A stretch of DNA of 64,000 nucleotides from Ampullaceana balthica (GCA_944989445.1 CALYLW010000135.1:1296217-1360216); one strand, 5' to 3'. Shown: positions 1 to 12,960, counted from the first letter of the stretch. The notes: a model not told the origin generated them from the sequence alone. Numbers and translations: made by a program.

Positions 1-309
1 TTTTTGAGAAACCAGTTTATGAAAGACCAGCGTGTGAGAGACCAGTTTATGATAGACCAATTTATGAGAGACCAGTTTATGAGAGACCAATTTATGAGAG
101 ACCAGTTTATGAGATATCAGTTTATGAGAGGCCAGTTTATAAGAGACAAGTTTATGAGGGACATTTTATAAGAGACCAGTTTGTGAGGGACCAGTTTATG
201 AGAGACCAAATTATGAAATATCAGTTTATGAGGGAGATGTTTATGAGAGACCAGTTTATGAGAGACCAGCTTATGAGGGACCGGTTTATGAGAGATCAGT
301 TTGTGAGAG
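1..309. repeat. 15-bp minisatellite, left block
   Basis: Head-to-tail copies of a 15-bp unit close to gagaccagtttatga, about 20 copies, running off the left edge. Because 15 is a multiple of three, it gives open frames on both strands (MRDQF-type repeats) that are not genes. Variation is mainly single substitutions such as tttgtg for tttatg. Confidence 0.95.
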
Positions 310-620
310 CCCGGAGCGCATTCCAAGAGCCTTGCTTTACGGCGAGCTGGCAACTGGTATGCGGAAGAGAGGACGCCCCTGCTTGCGCTTCAAGGATGTC
401 TGCAAGAAAGATATGACTCTAGCGCAGATTGACCATAAAACGATATAGGCCATTGCTGTGCAGCGCACCTCCTGGCGGGCAAAAGTGCACGAGGGCATTC
501 AAGTCGCGGAAGCTTCCCTTACAGCCAGGAGCGTGGAGAAAAGGGCCATGAGAAAGGGGAAGGGGGTAGAGGAGCAGGAGGAAACGCCATCATCTCATGA
601 GGATGGACGGATGCCATAGA
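310..620 (+). pseudogene. Non-LTR retrotransposon tail (C-terminal part of reverse transcriptase ORF), 5'-truncated
   Basis: In the frame starting at 317 the sequence encodes RIPRALLYGEL, then GRPCLRFKDVCKKDM, then SWRAKVHEG followed by a basic tail. This order is the conserved C-terminal segment found after the reverse transcriptase domain in many invertebrate non-LTR elements. A second copy of the same family lies at 44366-45410. There is one in-frame stop (TAG 446-448). The terminal stop is TAG at 617-619, and the insert ends one base later, so almost no 3' UTR or poly(A) remains. The piece is flanked on both sides by gtttgtgagag (299-309 and 621-631). This could be an 11-bp target-site duplication or just a repeat-unit variant. 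The element is dead. Confidence 0.8.
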
Positions 621-1350
621 GTTTGTGAGAGGCTAGTTTATAAGAGACAAGTTTATGAGAGACCAGTTTATAAAATACGAGTTTATAAGAGACCAGTTTA
701 TGAGAAACCAGTTTATGAGGGACACGTTTATTAGAGACCAGATTGTGAGGGACCAGTTTATGAGAGACCAATTTGTGAAATATCAGATATGAGGGACACG
801 TTTAAGAGAGGCCAGTTTATGAAAGACTACTTTGTGAGAGGCCAGTTTATAAGAGACAAATTTATGAGAGACCAGTTTATGAAAGACCAGTTTGTGAGAG
901 GCCAGTTTATAAGAGACCAGTTTATGAGAGGCCAGTTTATTAGGGACCAAATTATGAGAAACAATTTTTCCTCCTAAGAGATCAGTGTATGAGAGACCAG
1001 TTTATGATGGACCAGTTTACGGGAGACCAGTTTATGTGAGACCAGTAAATAAGAGACCAGTTTATGAGAGACCAGTTTATGAGAGACCAGTTTATGAGGG
1101 ACCAGTTTATAAGACACCAGATTATGAGAGACCAGTTAATAAGACACCAGTTTATGAGAGACCAGTTTATGAGAGACCAGTTTATGAGGGACCAGTTTAT
1201 AAGAGACCAGATTATGAGAGACCAGTTTATAAGAGACCAGTTTATGAGGGACCAGTTTATGAGGTACCACTTTATGAGAGACCAGTTTATCTCTTAAATG
1301 ACAAGTTTATGTTGTGAGAGACAAAATTATGTTTTGAGAGATCATTTTAT
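621..1350. repeat. 15-bp minisatellite, right block
   Basis: Continuation of the unit seen at 1-309, about 48 copies, decaying after 1300 into less regular forms (tttatgttgtgagag). Open frames in this block, such as 985-1317 and 1064-1297 (+), are different phases of the same repeat and are not genes. Confidence 0.95.
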
Positions 1351-1846
1351 GTCATGGAAGACCCGGGACTGTCATTTCCAGATGATCGCTTCATTAGAGT
1401 GTTTCGGCGGGACCCAGTGGTGTAGGGAGAGCTGATCAAAACCGGACGGAAGGTGGGGGGGGGGATGATCGTTATAGCAATCTGACGAAACAATGACAGC
1501 AATATTTCATAGGACGCCAGCAACTCTGTCTAAAGGGGGCGTGTTTAAAGACGTGAGCTGAAACGCCCCTGAGACAAATGTAGGGTTGTCGCCTCTGACT
1601 TGATTCTTAACCGGAGTCAACATTGAGTAGGCGACCGCTTCCATGTGATCAATGGCCGCCGAAATTAAGACAAACTTCATTTCCGGGCCTGGCCAAAGAT
1701 TGGGGTTTGCATATGATTTAAGATCTGCTAGCTAAGCCAGGATCAGCTGAGGCAATAAGAGATGTTAGTAGATGCTGAGATTTCTTAGCTTATGTAGCCA
1801 GGTATAAGGTCAAAGGTCAAGTAAGTGTCGGTGAGCTAGCACTTTA
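1351..1846. other. Non-repetitive spacer
   Basis: Mixed-composition sequence with a G run near 1455-1465. I see no open frame, RNA gene or transposon end. Confidence 0.6.
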
Positions 1847-1980
1847 ATAAATAGAGGTAAAAAAAAAGATGTTTAAAAACCACGTTTTTATAAGTGAACT
1901 AAAAAGAATAAAATAAATAGAAGTAAAAAAAAGATTTTTAAAAACCACGTTTTTATAAGTGGACTAAAAAGAAGAAAATA
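1847..1980. repeat. Tandem duplication of about 66 bp
   Basis: Two adjacent copies (about 1847-1912 and 1913-1980). Each contains an A-rich stretch followed by aaccacgtttttataagt and gactaaaaagaa. The second copy forms the start of the inverted repeat described at 1944-2234. A weaker relative of the same core lies at about 23170-23205. Confidence 0.75.
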
Positions 1981-2234
1981 AATTAAAACTTTTAAGTTCA
2001 AGAACTTTGATCTCATATGACTAAAAACGTTGGGCGGGTGTTTGGTATAAAAATTAAAGATTTATAATTTAGAAGGCAAAATAGAGATCTCTAAGTGAGA
2101 GAATGAGTGAACTGCATATGTTAAACCTCATAAGCGGCCGCCCCACGTTTTTAGTCATATTAAATATAAGTATTTGAACTTATACGTTTTAAATTATTTT
2201 CTTCTTTTTAGTACACTTATGAAAACGTCGTTTT
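1944..2234. mobile_element. Foldback (MITE-like) inverted repeat
   Basis: The left arm, about 1944-2034, reads ccacgtttttataagtggac and then aaaaagaagaaaata through to ctaaaaacgttggg. The right arm, about 2142-2234, is its imperfect reverse complement. The roughly 107-bp loop has no coding capacity. Long imperfect terminal inverted repeats around a short core fit a non-autonomous DNA transposon or foldback element. I could not define a target-site duplication, partly because the left arm is itself tandemly duplicated. Confidence 0.65.
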
Positions 2235-2236
2235 TA

Positions 2237-2487
2237 GCGACCGCTACATATAGTTTATATAGATAAACTAAAAATGCATTAATTTAATAACTGTACGTTC
2301 GATCGATCTGAATTTTTGATACGATGCATTGTTCGATGACACAAGCCTATGTGTCAAATTTCAGCTCGATGGCATCACGGGAAGCGATTCGTTTTTGACT
2401 TTTGTTTTTCCGCCCGCCCGACGACGAACGACAGAGACAGAGAGACAGAGACGGCGGTGAAGTTATTATAAGGGATTTAATAAAACA
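2237..2487. repeat. Dispersed repeat, copy 1 of 2
   Basis: Alignable with 2760-2987 over about 230 bp in the same orientation. Shared blocks include gttcgatcgatctga, tgatacgatgcattgtt, aaatttcagc, cacgggaag and cggcggtgaagtta followed by ataagggattta. This copy carries an extra (gacaga)n-like stretch at about 2430-2452. Just beyond it, tataagggattta (about 2467) is mirrored by taaatcccttata (about 2513). It is probably a transposon fragment of unidentified class. Confidence 0.7.
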
Positions 2488-2759
2488 AACCCGTAAAACA
2501 AAGTTTTTGACTATAAATCCCTTATATATGAGACATAACTAAAAGTATTGATTATGTTCAAACGCGACAAACATTTACAGACTGAATCCGAAATTATCTC
2601 CCCTGGCTTTAAAACTGGGGGAAGGGGGGAGGGGATGTGGACATGGACGGGTGGCGTCAACGCGTTAACTAAACTCCTGGTGTAAACCACCTGGATAAAA
2701 CACGAGATGTGTTCACCGATGGCTGGCTTGAAGTCAAGTGACCCGTAAAATGTAAACAA
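2488..2759. other. Spacer between the two repeat copies
   Basis: Non-repetitive sequence with no convincing gene. A 94-codon minus-strand frame crosses it but shows no domain, signal or repeat-independent support. Confidence 0.5.
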
Positions 2760-2987
2760 AGCGATCGCTTCACATAATTTTATATAGATAAACACAAAAT
2801 GTTTAATTTAATTACGGTAAGTTCGATCGATCTGAAATTTTGATACGATGCATTGTTAGGTGACACGAGACTATGTGCAAAATTTCAGCGCTCGATAGCA
2901 GCACGGGAAGTGGGTCATTTTCGACTTATGTTTTTTCAGCCCGCCCGACCAAGACGAAAACGGCGGTGAAGTTAATATAAGGGATTT
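2760..2987. repeat. Dispersed repeat, copy 2 of 2
   Basis: Second copy of the segment at 2237-2487, starting gcgatcgcttcacata (compare gcgaccgctacatata) and ending in cggcggtgaagttaatataa. The copies differ by scattered substitutions and small indels, so this is an old duplication or two independent insertions of one family. Confidence 0.7.
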
Positions 2988-3190
2988 AAAAGGGAAAACT
3001 TTAACAAATAATAAGCTGCATTATTATCACTTACTTCTCAAATGTCACATTTTCTCTTTCTTCAGGAATTAAAATATAAAAGAAACTCAAAGAAAGTAAC
3101 TGGAAATAAGTGTCCTTCACATTCATGTCTTGATAAAGTTTCCAAAACTAATTTGCGATATTTAAATGTTTGTTCTTCGAAATATAAATG
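2988..3190. other. AT-rich spacer
   Basis: AT-rich unique sequence with no gene seen. Confidence 0.5.
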
Positions 3191-6100
3191 ATTGGTAATG
3201 GTGGTGTTGTTAGGTTTGTGTGGTAAGGGTGGCGTGGTTAGGATTGTGTGGTAATGGTGGTGTGGTTAGGATTGTGTGGTAATGGTGGTGTGGTTAGGAT
3301 TTTGTGGTAATGGTGGTGTGGTAAGGATTGTGTGGTAATTGTGGTGTTGTTAGGATTGTGTGGTAAGGGTGGTGTTGTTAGGATTGTGTGGTAATGGTGG
3401 TGTTGTTAGGATTGTGTGGTAAGGGTGGTGTTGTTTGCATTGTGTGGTAATGGTGGTGTTGTTTGCATTGTGTGGTAATGGTGTTGTTGTTAGGATTGTG
3501 TGGTAAGGGTGGTGTTGTTAGGATTGTGTGGTAAGGGTGGTGTTGTTAGCATTGTGTGGTAAGGGTGGTGTTGTCAGGATTGTGTGATAATGATGGTGTG
3601 GTTAGGATTGTGTGGTAATGTTGGTGTGGTTAGGATTGTGTGGTAAGGTTGGTGTGGTTAGCATTGTGTGGTAAGGGTGGTGTGGTTAGAATTGCGTGGT
3701 AATGATGGTGTGGTTAGGATTGTGTGGTAATGGTGGTGTGGATAGGATTGTGTGGTAATGGTGGTGTGTTTAAGATTATGTGGTAATGGTGGTGTGGTTA
3801 GGATTGTGTGGTATTGGTGGTGTGGTTAGGATTGTGGGGTAAGGGTGGTATGGTTAGAATTGTGTGGTAATGGTGGTGTTGTTAGGATTGTGTGGTAATG
3901 GTGGTGTGGTTAGGATTGTGTGGTAATGGTGGTGTGTTTAGAATTGTGTGGTAATGGTGGTGTGGTTAGGATTGTGTGGTAATGGTGGTGTGGTTAGGAT
4001 TGTGTGGTAATGGTGGTGTGGTTAGGATTGTGTGGTAATGGTGGTGTGGTTAGGATTGTGTGGTAATGGTGGTGTGGTTAGGATTGTGTGGTAATGGTGA
4101 TGTGGTTAGGATTGTGTGGTAATGGTGGTGTGGTTAGGATTGTGTGGTAAGGGTGGTGTGGTTAGCATTGTATGGTAATGGTGGTGTGGTTAGCATTGTA
4201 TGGTAATGGTGTTGTGGCAAGAATTGTGTGGTAATGGTGGTGTGGTTAGGATTGTGTGGTAAGGGTGGTGTGGTTAGGATTGTGTGGTAATGGTGGTGTT
4301 GTTAGGATTGTGTGGTAAGGGTGGTGTTGTTAGGATTGTGTGGTAAGGGTGGTGTTGTTAGGATTGTGTGGTAAGGGTAGTGTGGTTAGGATTGTGTCGT
4401 AATGGTGGTGTAGTTAGGATTGTGTGGTAAGGGTGGTGTTGTTAGGATTGTGTGGTAAGGGTGGTGTTGTTAGGATTGTGTGGTAATGGTGGTGTTGTTA
4501 GAATCGTGTGGTAATGGTGGTGTTGTTAGGATCGTGTGGTAATGGTTGTGTTGTTAGTATTGTGTGGTAATGGTGGTGTTGTTAGGATTGTGTGGTAATG
4601 GTGGTGTTGTTAGGATTGTGTGGTAATGGTGGTGTTGTTAGCATAGTGTGGTAATGGTGGTGTTGTTAAGATTGTGTGGTAATGGTGATGTTGTTAGGAT
4701 TGTGTGGTAATGGTGGTGTGGTTAGGATTGTGTGGTAAGTTTTGTGTGGTTAGGATTGTGTGGTAATGGTGGAGTGGTTAGGATTGTGTGGTAAGGTTGG
4801 TGTGGTTAGGATTGTGTGGTAAGGTTGGTGTGGCTAGGATTGTGTGGTAAGGTTGGTGTGGCTAGGATTGTGTGGTAAGGGTGGTGTGGTTAGGATTGTG
4901 TGGTAATGGTGGTGTGGTTAGGATTGTGTGGTAATGGTGGTGTGTTTAGGATTGTGCGGTACTGGCGGTGTGGTTAGGATTGTGTGGTAATGGTGGTGTG
5001 GTAATGGTGGTTTGGTTAGGATTGTGTGGTAATGGTGGTGTTGTTAGGATTGTGTGGTAATGGTGGTGTGGTTAGGATTGTGTGGTAATGGTGGTGTGGT
5101 TAGGATTGTGTGGTAAGGGTGGTGTGGTTAGCATTGTATGGTAATGGTGGTGTGGTAAGAATTGTGTGGTAATGGTGGTGTGGTTAGGGTTGTGTAGTAA
5201 GGGTGGTGTGGTTAGGATTGTGTGGTAATGGTGGTGTTGTTAGGATTGTGTTGTAAGGTAGTGTGGTTAGGATTGTGTGGTGATTGTGGTGTTGTTAGGA
5301 TTGTGTGGTAAGGGTGCTGTTGTTAGGATTGTGTGGTAAGGGTGGTGTGGTAAGGATTGTGTGGTCATGGTGGTGGTGTTAGGATCGTGTGGTAATGGTG
5401 GTGTTGTTAGGATTGTGTGGTAATGGTGGTGGTGTTAGTATTGTGTGGTAATGGTGGTGTTGTTAGGATTGTGTGGTAATGGTGGTGTTGTTAGGATTGT
5501 GTGGTAATGGTGGTGTGGTTAGGATTGTGTGGTAAGGTTTGTGTGGTTAGGATTGTGTGGTAATGGTTGTGTGGTTAGGATTGTGTGGTAAGGTTGGTGT
5601 GGTTAGGATTGTGTGGTCAGGTTGGTGTGGTTAGGATTGTGTGGTAAGGTTGGGGTGGCTAGGATTGTGTGGTAAGGGTGGTGTGGTTAGGATTGTGTGG
5701 TAATGGTGGTGTGGTTAGAATTGTGTGGTAATGGTGGTGTGGTTAGGATTGTGTGGTAAGTGTGGTGTGACTAGGATTGTGTGGTAAGGGTGGTGTAGGT
5801 AGGATTGTGTGGTAAGGTTGGTCTGTTTAGGATTGTGTGGTAATGGTGGTGTGGTTAGGATTGTGTGGTAAGGTTGGTGTGGTTAGAATTGTGTGGTAAG
5901 GGTGGTGTGGTTTGCATTGTGTGGTAATGGTTGTGTTGTTAGGATTGTGTGGTAATGGTGGTGTGGTTAGGATTGTGTGGTAATGGTGGTGTTGTTAAGA
6001 TTGTGTGGTAATGGTGGTGTGGTTAGCATTGTGTGGTAATGGTGGTGTGGTTAGGATTGTGTGGTAATGGTGGTGTGGTTAGGATTGTATGGGTAATGGT

Positions 6101-9100
6101 GGTAAGGTTAGGATTGTGTGGTAAGGCTGGTGTGGTTAGGATTGTGTGGTAATGGTGGTGTGGTTAGGATTGTGTGGTAATGGTGGTGTGGTTTGGATTG
6201 TGTGGTAATGGTGGTGTGGTTAGGATTGTGTGTTAATGGTGGTGTGGTTAGGATTGTGTGGTAATGGTGATGTGGTTAGGATTGTGTGGTAATGGTGGTG
6301 TGGTTAGGATTGTGTGGTAAGGGTGGTGTGGTTAGCATTGTATGGTAATGGTGGTGTGGTTAGCATTGAATGGTAATGGTGGTGTGGCAAGAATTGTGTG
6401 GTAATGTTGGTGTTGTTAGGATTGTGTGCTAATGGTGGTGTTGTTAGGATTGTGTGGTAATGGTGTTGTTGTTAGGATTGTGTGGTAATGGTTTTGTTGT
6501 TAGCATTTTGTGGTAATGGTGGTGTTGTTAGGATTGTGTGGTAATGGTGGTGTTGTTAGGATTGTGTGGTAATGGTGGTGTGGTTAGGATTGTGTGGTAA
6601 TGTTGGTGATGTTAGGATTGTCTGGTAAGGGTGGTGTTGTTAGGACTGTGTGGTAAGGGTGGTGTTGTTAGGATTGTGTGGTAATGGTGGTGTGGTTAGG
6701 ATTGTGTGGTAATGGTGGTGTTGTAAGCATTGTGTGGTAATGGTGGTTTTGTTAGGATTGTGTGGTAATGGTGGTGTGGTTAGGATTGTGTGGTAATGGT
6801 GGTGTGGTTGGGATTGTGGGGTAATGTTGGTGTGGTTAGGATTGTCTGGTAAGGGTTATGTTGTTAGGATTGTGTTGTAAGGGTGGTGTTGTTAGGATTG
6901 TGTGGTAAGGGTGGTGTTGTTTGCATTGTGTGGTAATGGTGGTGTTGTTTGCATTGTGTGGTAATGGTGTTGTTGTTAGGATTGTGTGGTAAGGGTGGTG
7001 TTGTTAGGATTGTGTGGTAAGGGTGGTGTTGTTAGCATTGTGTGGTAAGGGTGGTGTTGTCAGGATTGTGTGATAATGATGGTGTGGTTAGGATTGTGTG
7101 GTAATGTTGGTGTGGTTAGGATTGTGTGGTAAGGTTGGTGTGGTTAGCATTGTGTGGTAAGGGTGGTGTGGTTAGAATTGCGTGGTAATGATGGTGTGTT
7201 TAAGATTATGTGGTAATGGTGGTGTGGTTAGGATTGTGTGGTATTGGTGGTGTGGTTAGGATTGTGGGGTAAGGGTGGTATGGTTAGAATTGTGTGGTAA
7301 TGGTGGTGTTGTTAGGATTGTGTGGTAATGGTGGTGTGGTTAGGATTGTGTGGTAATGGTGGTGTGTTTAGAATTGTGTGGTAATGGTGGTGTGGTTAGG
7401 ATTGTGTGGTAATGGTGGTGTGGTTAGGATTGTGTGGTAATGGTGGTGTGGTTAGGATTGTGTGGTAATGGTGGTGTGGTTAGGATTGTGTGGTAATGGT
7501 GGTGTGGTTAGGATTGTGTGGTAATGGTGATGTGGTTAGGATTGTGTGGTAATGGTGGTGTGGTTAGGATTGTGTGGTAAGGGTGGTGTGGTTAGCATTG
7601 TATGGTAATGGTGGTGTGGTTAGCATTGTATGGTAATGGTGTTGTGGCAAGAATAGTGTGGTAATGGTGGTGTGGTTAGGATTGTGTGGTAAGGGTGGTG
7701 TGGTTAGGATTGTGTGGTAATGGTGGTGTTGTTAGGATTGTGTGGTAAGGGTGGTGTTGTTATGATTGTGTGGTAAGGGTGGTGTTGTTAGGATTGTGTG
7801 GTAAGGGTAGTGTGGTTAGGATTGTGTCGTAATGGTGGTGTAGTTAGGATTGTGTGGTAAGGGTGGTGTTGTTAGGATTGTGTGGTAAGGGTGGTGTTGT
7901 TAGGATTGTGTGGTAATGGTGGTGTTGTTAGAATCGTGTGGTAATGGTGGTGTTGTTAGGATCGTGTGGTAATGGTTGTGTTGTTAGTATTGTGTGGTAA
8001 TGGTGGTGTTGTTAGGATTGTGTGGTAATGGTGGTGTTGTTAGTATTGTGTGGTAATGGTGGTGTTGTTAGCATAGTGTGGTAATGGTGGTGTTGTTAAG
8101 ATTGTGGGGTAATGGTGATGTTGATAGGATTGTGTGGTAATGGTGGTGTGGTTAGGATTGTGTGGTAAGTTTTGTGTGGTTAGGATTGTGTGGTAATGGT
8201 GGAGTGGTTAGGATTGTGTGGTAAGGTTGGTGTGGTTAGGATTGTGTGGTAAGGTTGGTGTGGCTAGGATTGTGTGGTAAGGTTGGTGTGGCTAGGATTG
8301 TGTGGTAAGGGTGGTGTGGTTAGGATTGTGTGGTAATGGTGGTATGGTTAGGATTGTGTGGTAATGGTGGTGTGTTTAGGATTGTGCGGTACTGGCGGTG
8401 TGGTTAGGATTGTGTGGTAATGGTGGTGTGGTAATGGTGGTTTGGTTAGGATTGTGTGGTAATGGTGGTGTTGTTAGGATTGTGTGGTAATGGTGGTGTG
8501 GTTAGGATTGTGTGGTAATGGTGGTGTGGTTAGGATTGTGTGGTAAGGGTGGTGTGGTTTGCATTGTATGGTAATGGTGGTGTGGTAAGAATTGTGTGGT
8601 AATGGTGGTGTGGTTAGGGTTGTGTAGTAAGGGTGGTGTGGTTAGGATTGTGTGGTAATGGTGGTGTTGTTAGGATTGTGTTGTAAGGTAGTGTGGTTAG
8701 GATTGTGTGGTGATTGTGGTGTTGTTAGGATTGTGTGGTAAGGGTGGTGTTGTTAGGATTGTGTGGTAAGGGTGGTGTGGTAAGGATTGTGTGGTCATGG
8801 TGGTGTTGTTAGGATCGTGTGGTAATGGTGGTGTTGTTAGGATTGTGTGGTAATGGTGGTGGTGTTAGTATTGTGTGGTAATGGTGTTGTTGTTAGGATT
8901 GTGTGGTAATGGTGGTGTTGTTAGGATTGTGTGGTAATGGTGGTGTGGTTAGGATTGTGTGGTAAGGTTTGTGTGGTTAGGATTGTGTGGTAATGGTGGT
9001 GTGGTTAGGATTGTGTGGTAATGGTGGTGTTGTTAGGATTGTGTGGTAATGGTGGTGTGGTTAGGATTGTGTGGTAATGTTGGTGATGTTAGGATTGTCT

Positions 9101-12100
9101 GGTAAGGGTGGTGTTGTTAGGACTGTGTGGTAAGGGTGGTGTTGTTAGGATTGTGTGGTAATGGTGGTGTGGTTAGGATTGTGTGGTAATGGTGGTGTTG
9201 TTAGCATTGTGTGGTAATGGTGGTTTTGTTAGGATTGTGTGGTAATGGTGGTGTGGTTAGGATTGTGTGGTAATGGTGGTGTGGTTGGGATTGTGGGGTA
9301 ATGTTGGTGTGGTTAGGATTGTCTGGTAAGGGTTATGTTGTTAGGATTGTGTTGTAAGGGTGGTGTTGTTAGGATTGTGTGGTAAGGGTGGTGTTGTTTG
9401 CATTGTGTGGTAATGGTGGTGTTGTTTGCATTGTGTGGTAATGGTGTTGTTGTTAGGATTGTGTGGTAAGGGTGGTGTTGTTAGGATTGTGTGGTAAGGG
9501 TGGTGTTGTTAGCATTGTGTGGTAAGGGTGGTGTTGTCAGGATTGTGTGATAATGATGGTGTGGTTAGGATTGTGTGGTAATGTTGGTGTGGTTAGGATT
9601 GTGTGGTAAGGTTGGTGTGGTTAGCATTGTGTGGTAAGGGTGGTGTGGTTAGAATTGCGTGGTAATGATGGTGTGTTTAAGATTATGTGGTAATGGTGGT
9701 GTGGTTAGGATTGTGTGGTATTGGTGGTGTGGTTAGGATTGTGGGGTAAGGGTGGTATGGTTAGAATTGTGTGGTAATGGTGGTGTTGTTAGGATTGTGT
9801 GGTAATGGTGGTGTGGTTAGGATTGTGTGGTAATGGTGGTGTGTTTAGAATTGTGTGGTAATGGTGGTGTGGTTAGGATTGTGTGGTAATGGTGGTGTGG
9901 TTAGGATTGTGTGGTAATGGTGGTGTGGTTAGGATTGTGTGGTAATGGTGGTGTGGTTAGGATTGTGTGGTAATGGTGGTGTGGTTAGGATTGTGTGGTA
10001 ATGGTGATGTGGTTAGGATTGTGTGGTAATGGTGGTGTGGTTAGGATTGTGTGGTAAGGGTGGTGTGGTTAGCATTGTATGGTAATGGTGGTGTGCTTAG
10101 CATTGTATGGTAATGGTGTTGTGGCAAGAATTGTGTGGTAATGGTGGTGTGGTTAGGATTGTGTGGTAAGGGTGGTGTGGTTAGGATTGTGTGGTAATGG
10201 TGGTGTTGTTAGGATTGTGTGGTAAGGGTGGTGTTGTTATGATTGTGTGGTAAGGGTGGTGTTGTTAGGATTGTGTGGTAAGGGTAGTGTGGTTAGGATT
10301 GTGTCGTAATGGTGGTGTAGTTAGGATTGTGTGGTAAGGGTGGTGTTGTTAGGATTGTGTGGTAAGGGTGGTGTTGTTAGGATTGTGTGGTAATGGTGGT
10401 GTTGTTAGAATCGTGTGGTAATGGTGGTGTTGTTAGGATCGTGTGGTAATGGTTGTGTTGTTAGTATTGTGTGGTAATGGTGGTGTTGTTAGGATTGTGT
10501 GGTAATGGTGGTGTTGTTAGGATTGTGTGGTAATGGTGGTTTTGTTAGCATAGTGTGGTAATGGTGGTGTTGTTAAGATTGTGGGGTAATGGTGATGTTG
10601 ATAGGATTGTGTGGTAATGGTGGTGTGGTTAGGATTGTGTGGTAAGTTTTGTGTGGTTAGGATTGTGTGGTAATGGTGGAGTGGTTAGGATTTTGTGGTA
10701 AGGTTGGTGTGGTTAGGATTGTGTGGTAAGGTTGGTGTGGCTAGGATTGTGTGGTAAGGTTGGTGTGGCTAGGATTGTGTGGTAAGGGTGGTGTGGTTAG
10801 GATTGTGTGGTAATGGTGGTATGGTTAGGATTGTGTGGTAATGGTGGTGTGTTTAGGATTGTGCGGTACTGGCGGTGTGGTTAGGATTGTGTGGTAATGG
10901 TGGTGTGGTAATGGTGGTTTGGTTAGGATTGTGTGGTAATGGTGGTGTTGTTAGGATTGTGTGGTAATGGTGGTGTGGTTAGGATTGTGTGGTAATGGTG
11001 GTGTGGTTAGGATTGTGTGGTAAGGGTGGTGTGGTTAGCATTGTATGGTAATGGTGGTGTGGTAAGAATTGTGTGGTAATGGTGGTGTGGTTAGGGTTGT
11101 GTAGTAAGGGTGGTGTGGTTAGGATTGTGTGGTAATGGTGGTGTTGTTAGGATTGTGTTGTAAGGTAGTGTGGTTAGGATTGTGTGGTGATTGTGGTGTT
11201 GTTAGGATTGTGTGGTAAGGGTGGTGTTGTTAGGATTGTGTGGTAAGGGTGGTGTGGTAAGGATTGTGTGGTAAGGATTGTGTGGTCATGGTGGTGTTGT
11301 TAGGATCGTGTGGTAATGGTGGTGTTGTTAGGATTGTGTGGTAATGGTGGTGGTGTTAGTATTGTGTGGTAATGGTGGTGTTGTTAGGATTGTGTGGTAA
11401 TGGTGGTGTTGTTAGGATTGTGTGGTAATGGTGGTGTGGTTAGGATTGTGTGGTAAGGTTTGTGTGGTTAGGATTGTGTGGTAATGGTGGTGTGGTTAGG
11501 ATTGTGTGGTAAGGTTGGTGTGGTTAGGATTGTGTGGTCAGGTTGGTGTGGTTAGGATTGTGTGGTAAGGTTGGGGTGGCTAGGATTGTGTGGTAAGGGT
11601 GGTGTGGTTAGGATTGTGTGGTAATGGTGGTGTGGTTAGAATTGTGTGGTAATGGTGGTGTGGTTAGGATTGTGTGGTAAGTGTGGTGTGACTAGGATTG
11701 TGTGGTAAGGGTGGTGTAGGTAGGATTGTGTGGTAAGGTTGGTGTGTTTAGGATTGTGTGGTAATGGTGGTGTGGTAATAATTGTGTGGTAAGGGTGGTG
11801 TGGTTAGGATTGTGTGGTAATGGTTGTGTTGTTAGGATTGTGTGGTAATGGTGGTGTGGTTAGGATTGTGTGGTAATGGTGGTGTTGTTAAGATTGTGTG
11901 GTAATGGTGGTGTGGTTAGCATTGTGTGGTAATGGTGGTGTGGTTAGGATTGTGTGGTAATGGTGGTGTGGTTAGGATTGTATGGGTAATGGTGGTAAGG
12001 TTAGGATTGTGTGGTAAGGCTGGTGTGGTTAGGATTGTGTGGTAATGGTGGTGTGGTTAGGATTGTGTGGTAATGGTGGTGTGGTTTGGATTGTGTGGTA

Positions 12101-12960
12101 ATGGTGGTATGGTTAGGATTGTGTGGTAATGGTGGTGTGGTTAGGATTGTGTGGTAATGGTGATGTGGTTAGGATTGTGTGGTAATGGTGGTGTGGTTAG
12201 GATTGTGTGGTAAGGGTGGTGTGGTTAGCATTGTATGGTAATGGTGGTGTGGTTAGCATTGAATGGTAATGGTGGTGTGGCAAGAATTGTGTGGTAATGT
12301 TGGTGTTGTTAGGATTGTGTGCTAATGGTGGTGTTGTTAGGATTGTGTGGTAATGGTGTTGTTGTTAGGATTGTGTGGTAATGGTTTTGTTGTTAGGATT
12401 GTGTGGTAATGGTGGTGTGGTTAGGATTGTGTGGTAATGTTGGTGATGTTAGGATTGTCTGGTAAGGGTGGTGTTGTTAGGACTGTGTGGTAAGGGTGGT
12501 GTTGTTAGGATTGTGTGGTAATGGTGGTGTGGTTAGGATTGTGTGGTTATGGTGGTGTTGTTAGCATTGTGTGGTAATGGTGGTTTTGTTAGGATTGTGT
12601 GGTAATGGTGGTGTGGTTAGGATTGTGTGGTAATGGTGGTGTGGTTGGTATTGTGGGGGTAATGTTGGTGTGGTTAGGATTGTCTGGTAAGGGTTATGTT
12701 GTTAGGATTGTGTTGTAAGGGTGGTGTTGTTAGGATTGTGTTGTAAGGGTGGTGTTGTTAGGATTGTGTGGTAATGTTGTTGTGGTTAAGATTGTGTGGT
12801 AAGGTTGGTGTGGTTAGCATTGTGTGGTAAGGGTGGTGTGGTTATGATTGTGTGGTAAGGGTGGTGTGGTAAGGATTGTGTGGTAATGGTGGTGTGGTTA
12901 GTATTGTGTGGTAAGGGTGATGTGGTTAGGATTGAGTGGTGTGGTTAGTATAGTGTTGTT
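3191..12960. repeat. Giant 28-bp GT-rich minisatellite with long-range duplications
   Basis: About 9.8 kb, near 350 copies, of a 28-bp unit whose core is ggttaggattgtgtggtaat. The consensus contains no C on the plus strand. Variants (tgg/ttg, aatgg/aaggg, agg/agc) recur in fixed order, showing higher-order structure. The marker attgtgcggtactggcgg lies at 4951, 8381 and 10858. The marker gggttatgttgtt lies at 6853, 9330 and 12691. Both give an exact 2477-bp spacing between the second and third segments. Neighbouring spacings are 3430 and 3361 bp. No gene is present. Confidence 0.97.
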
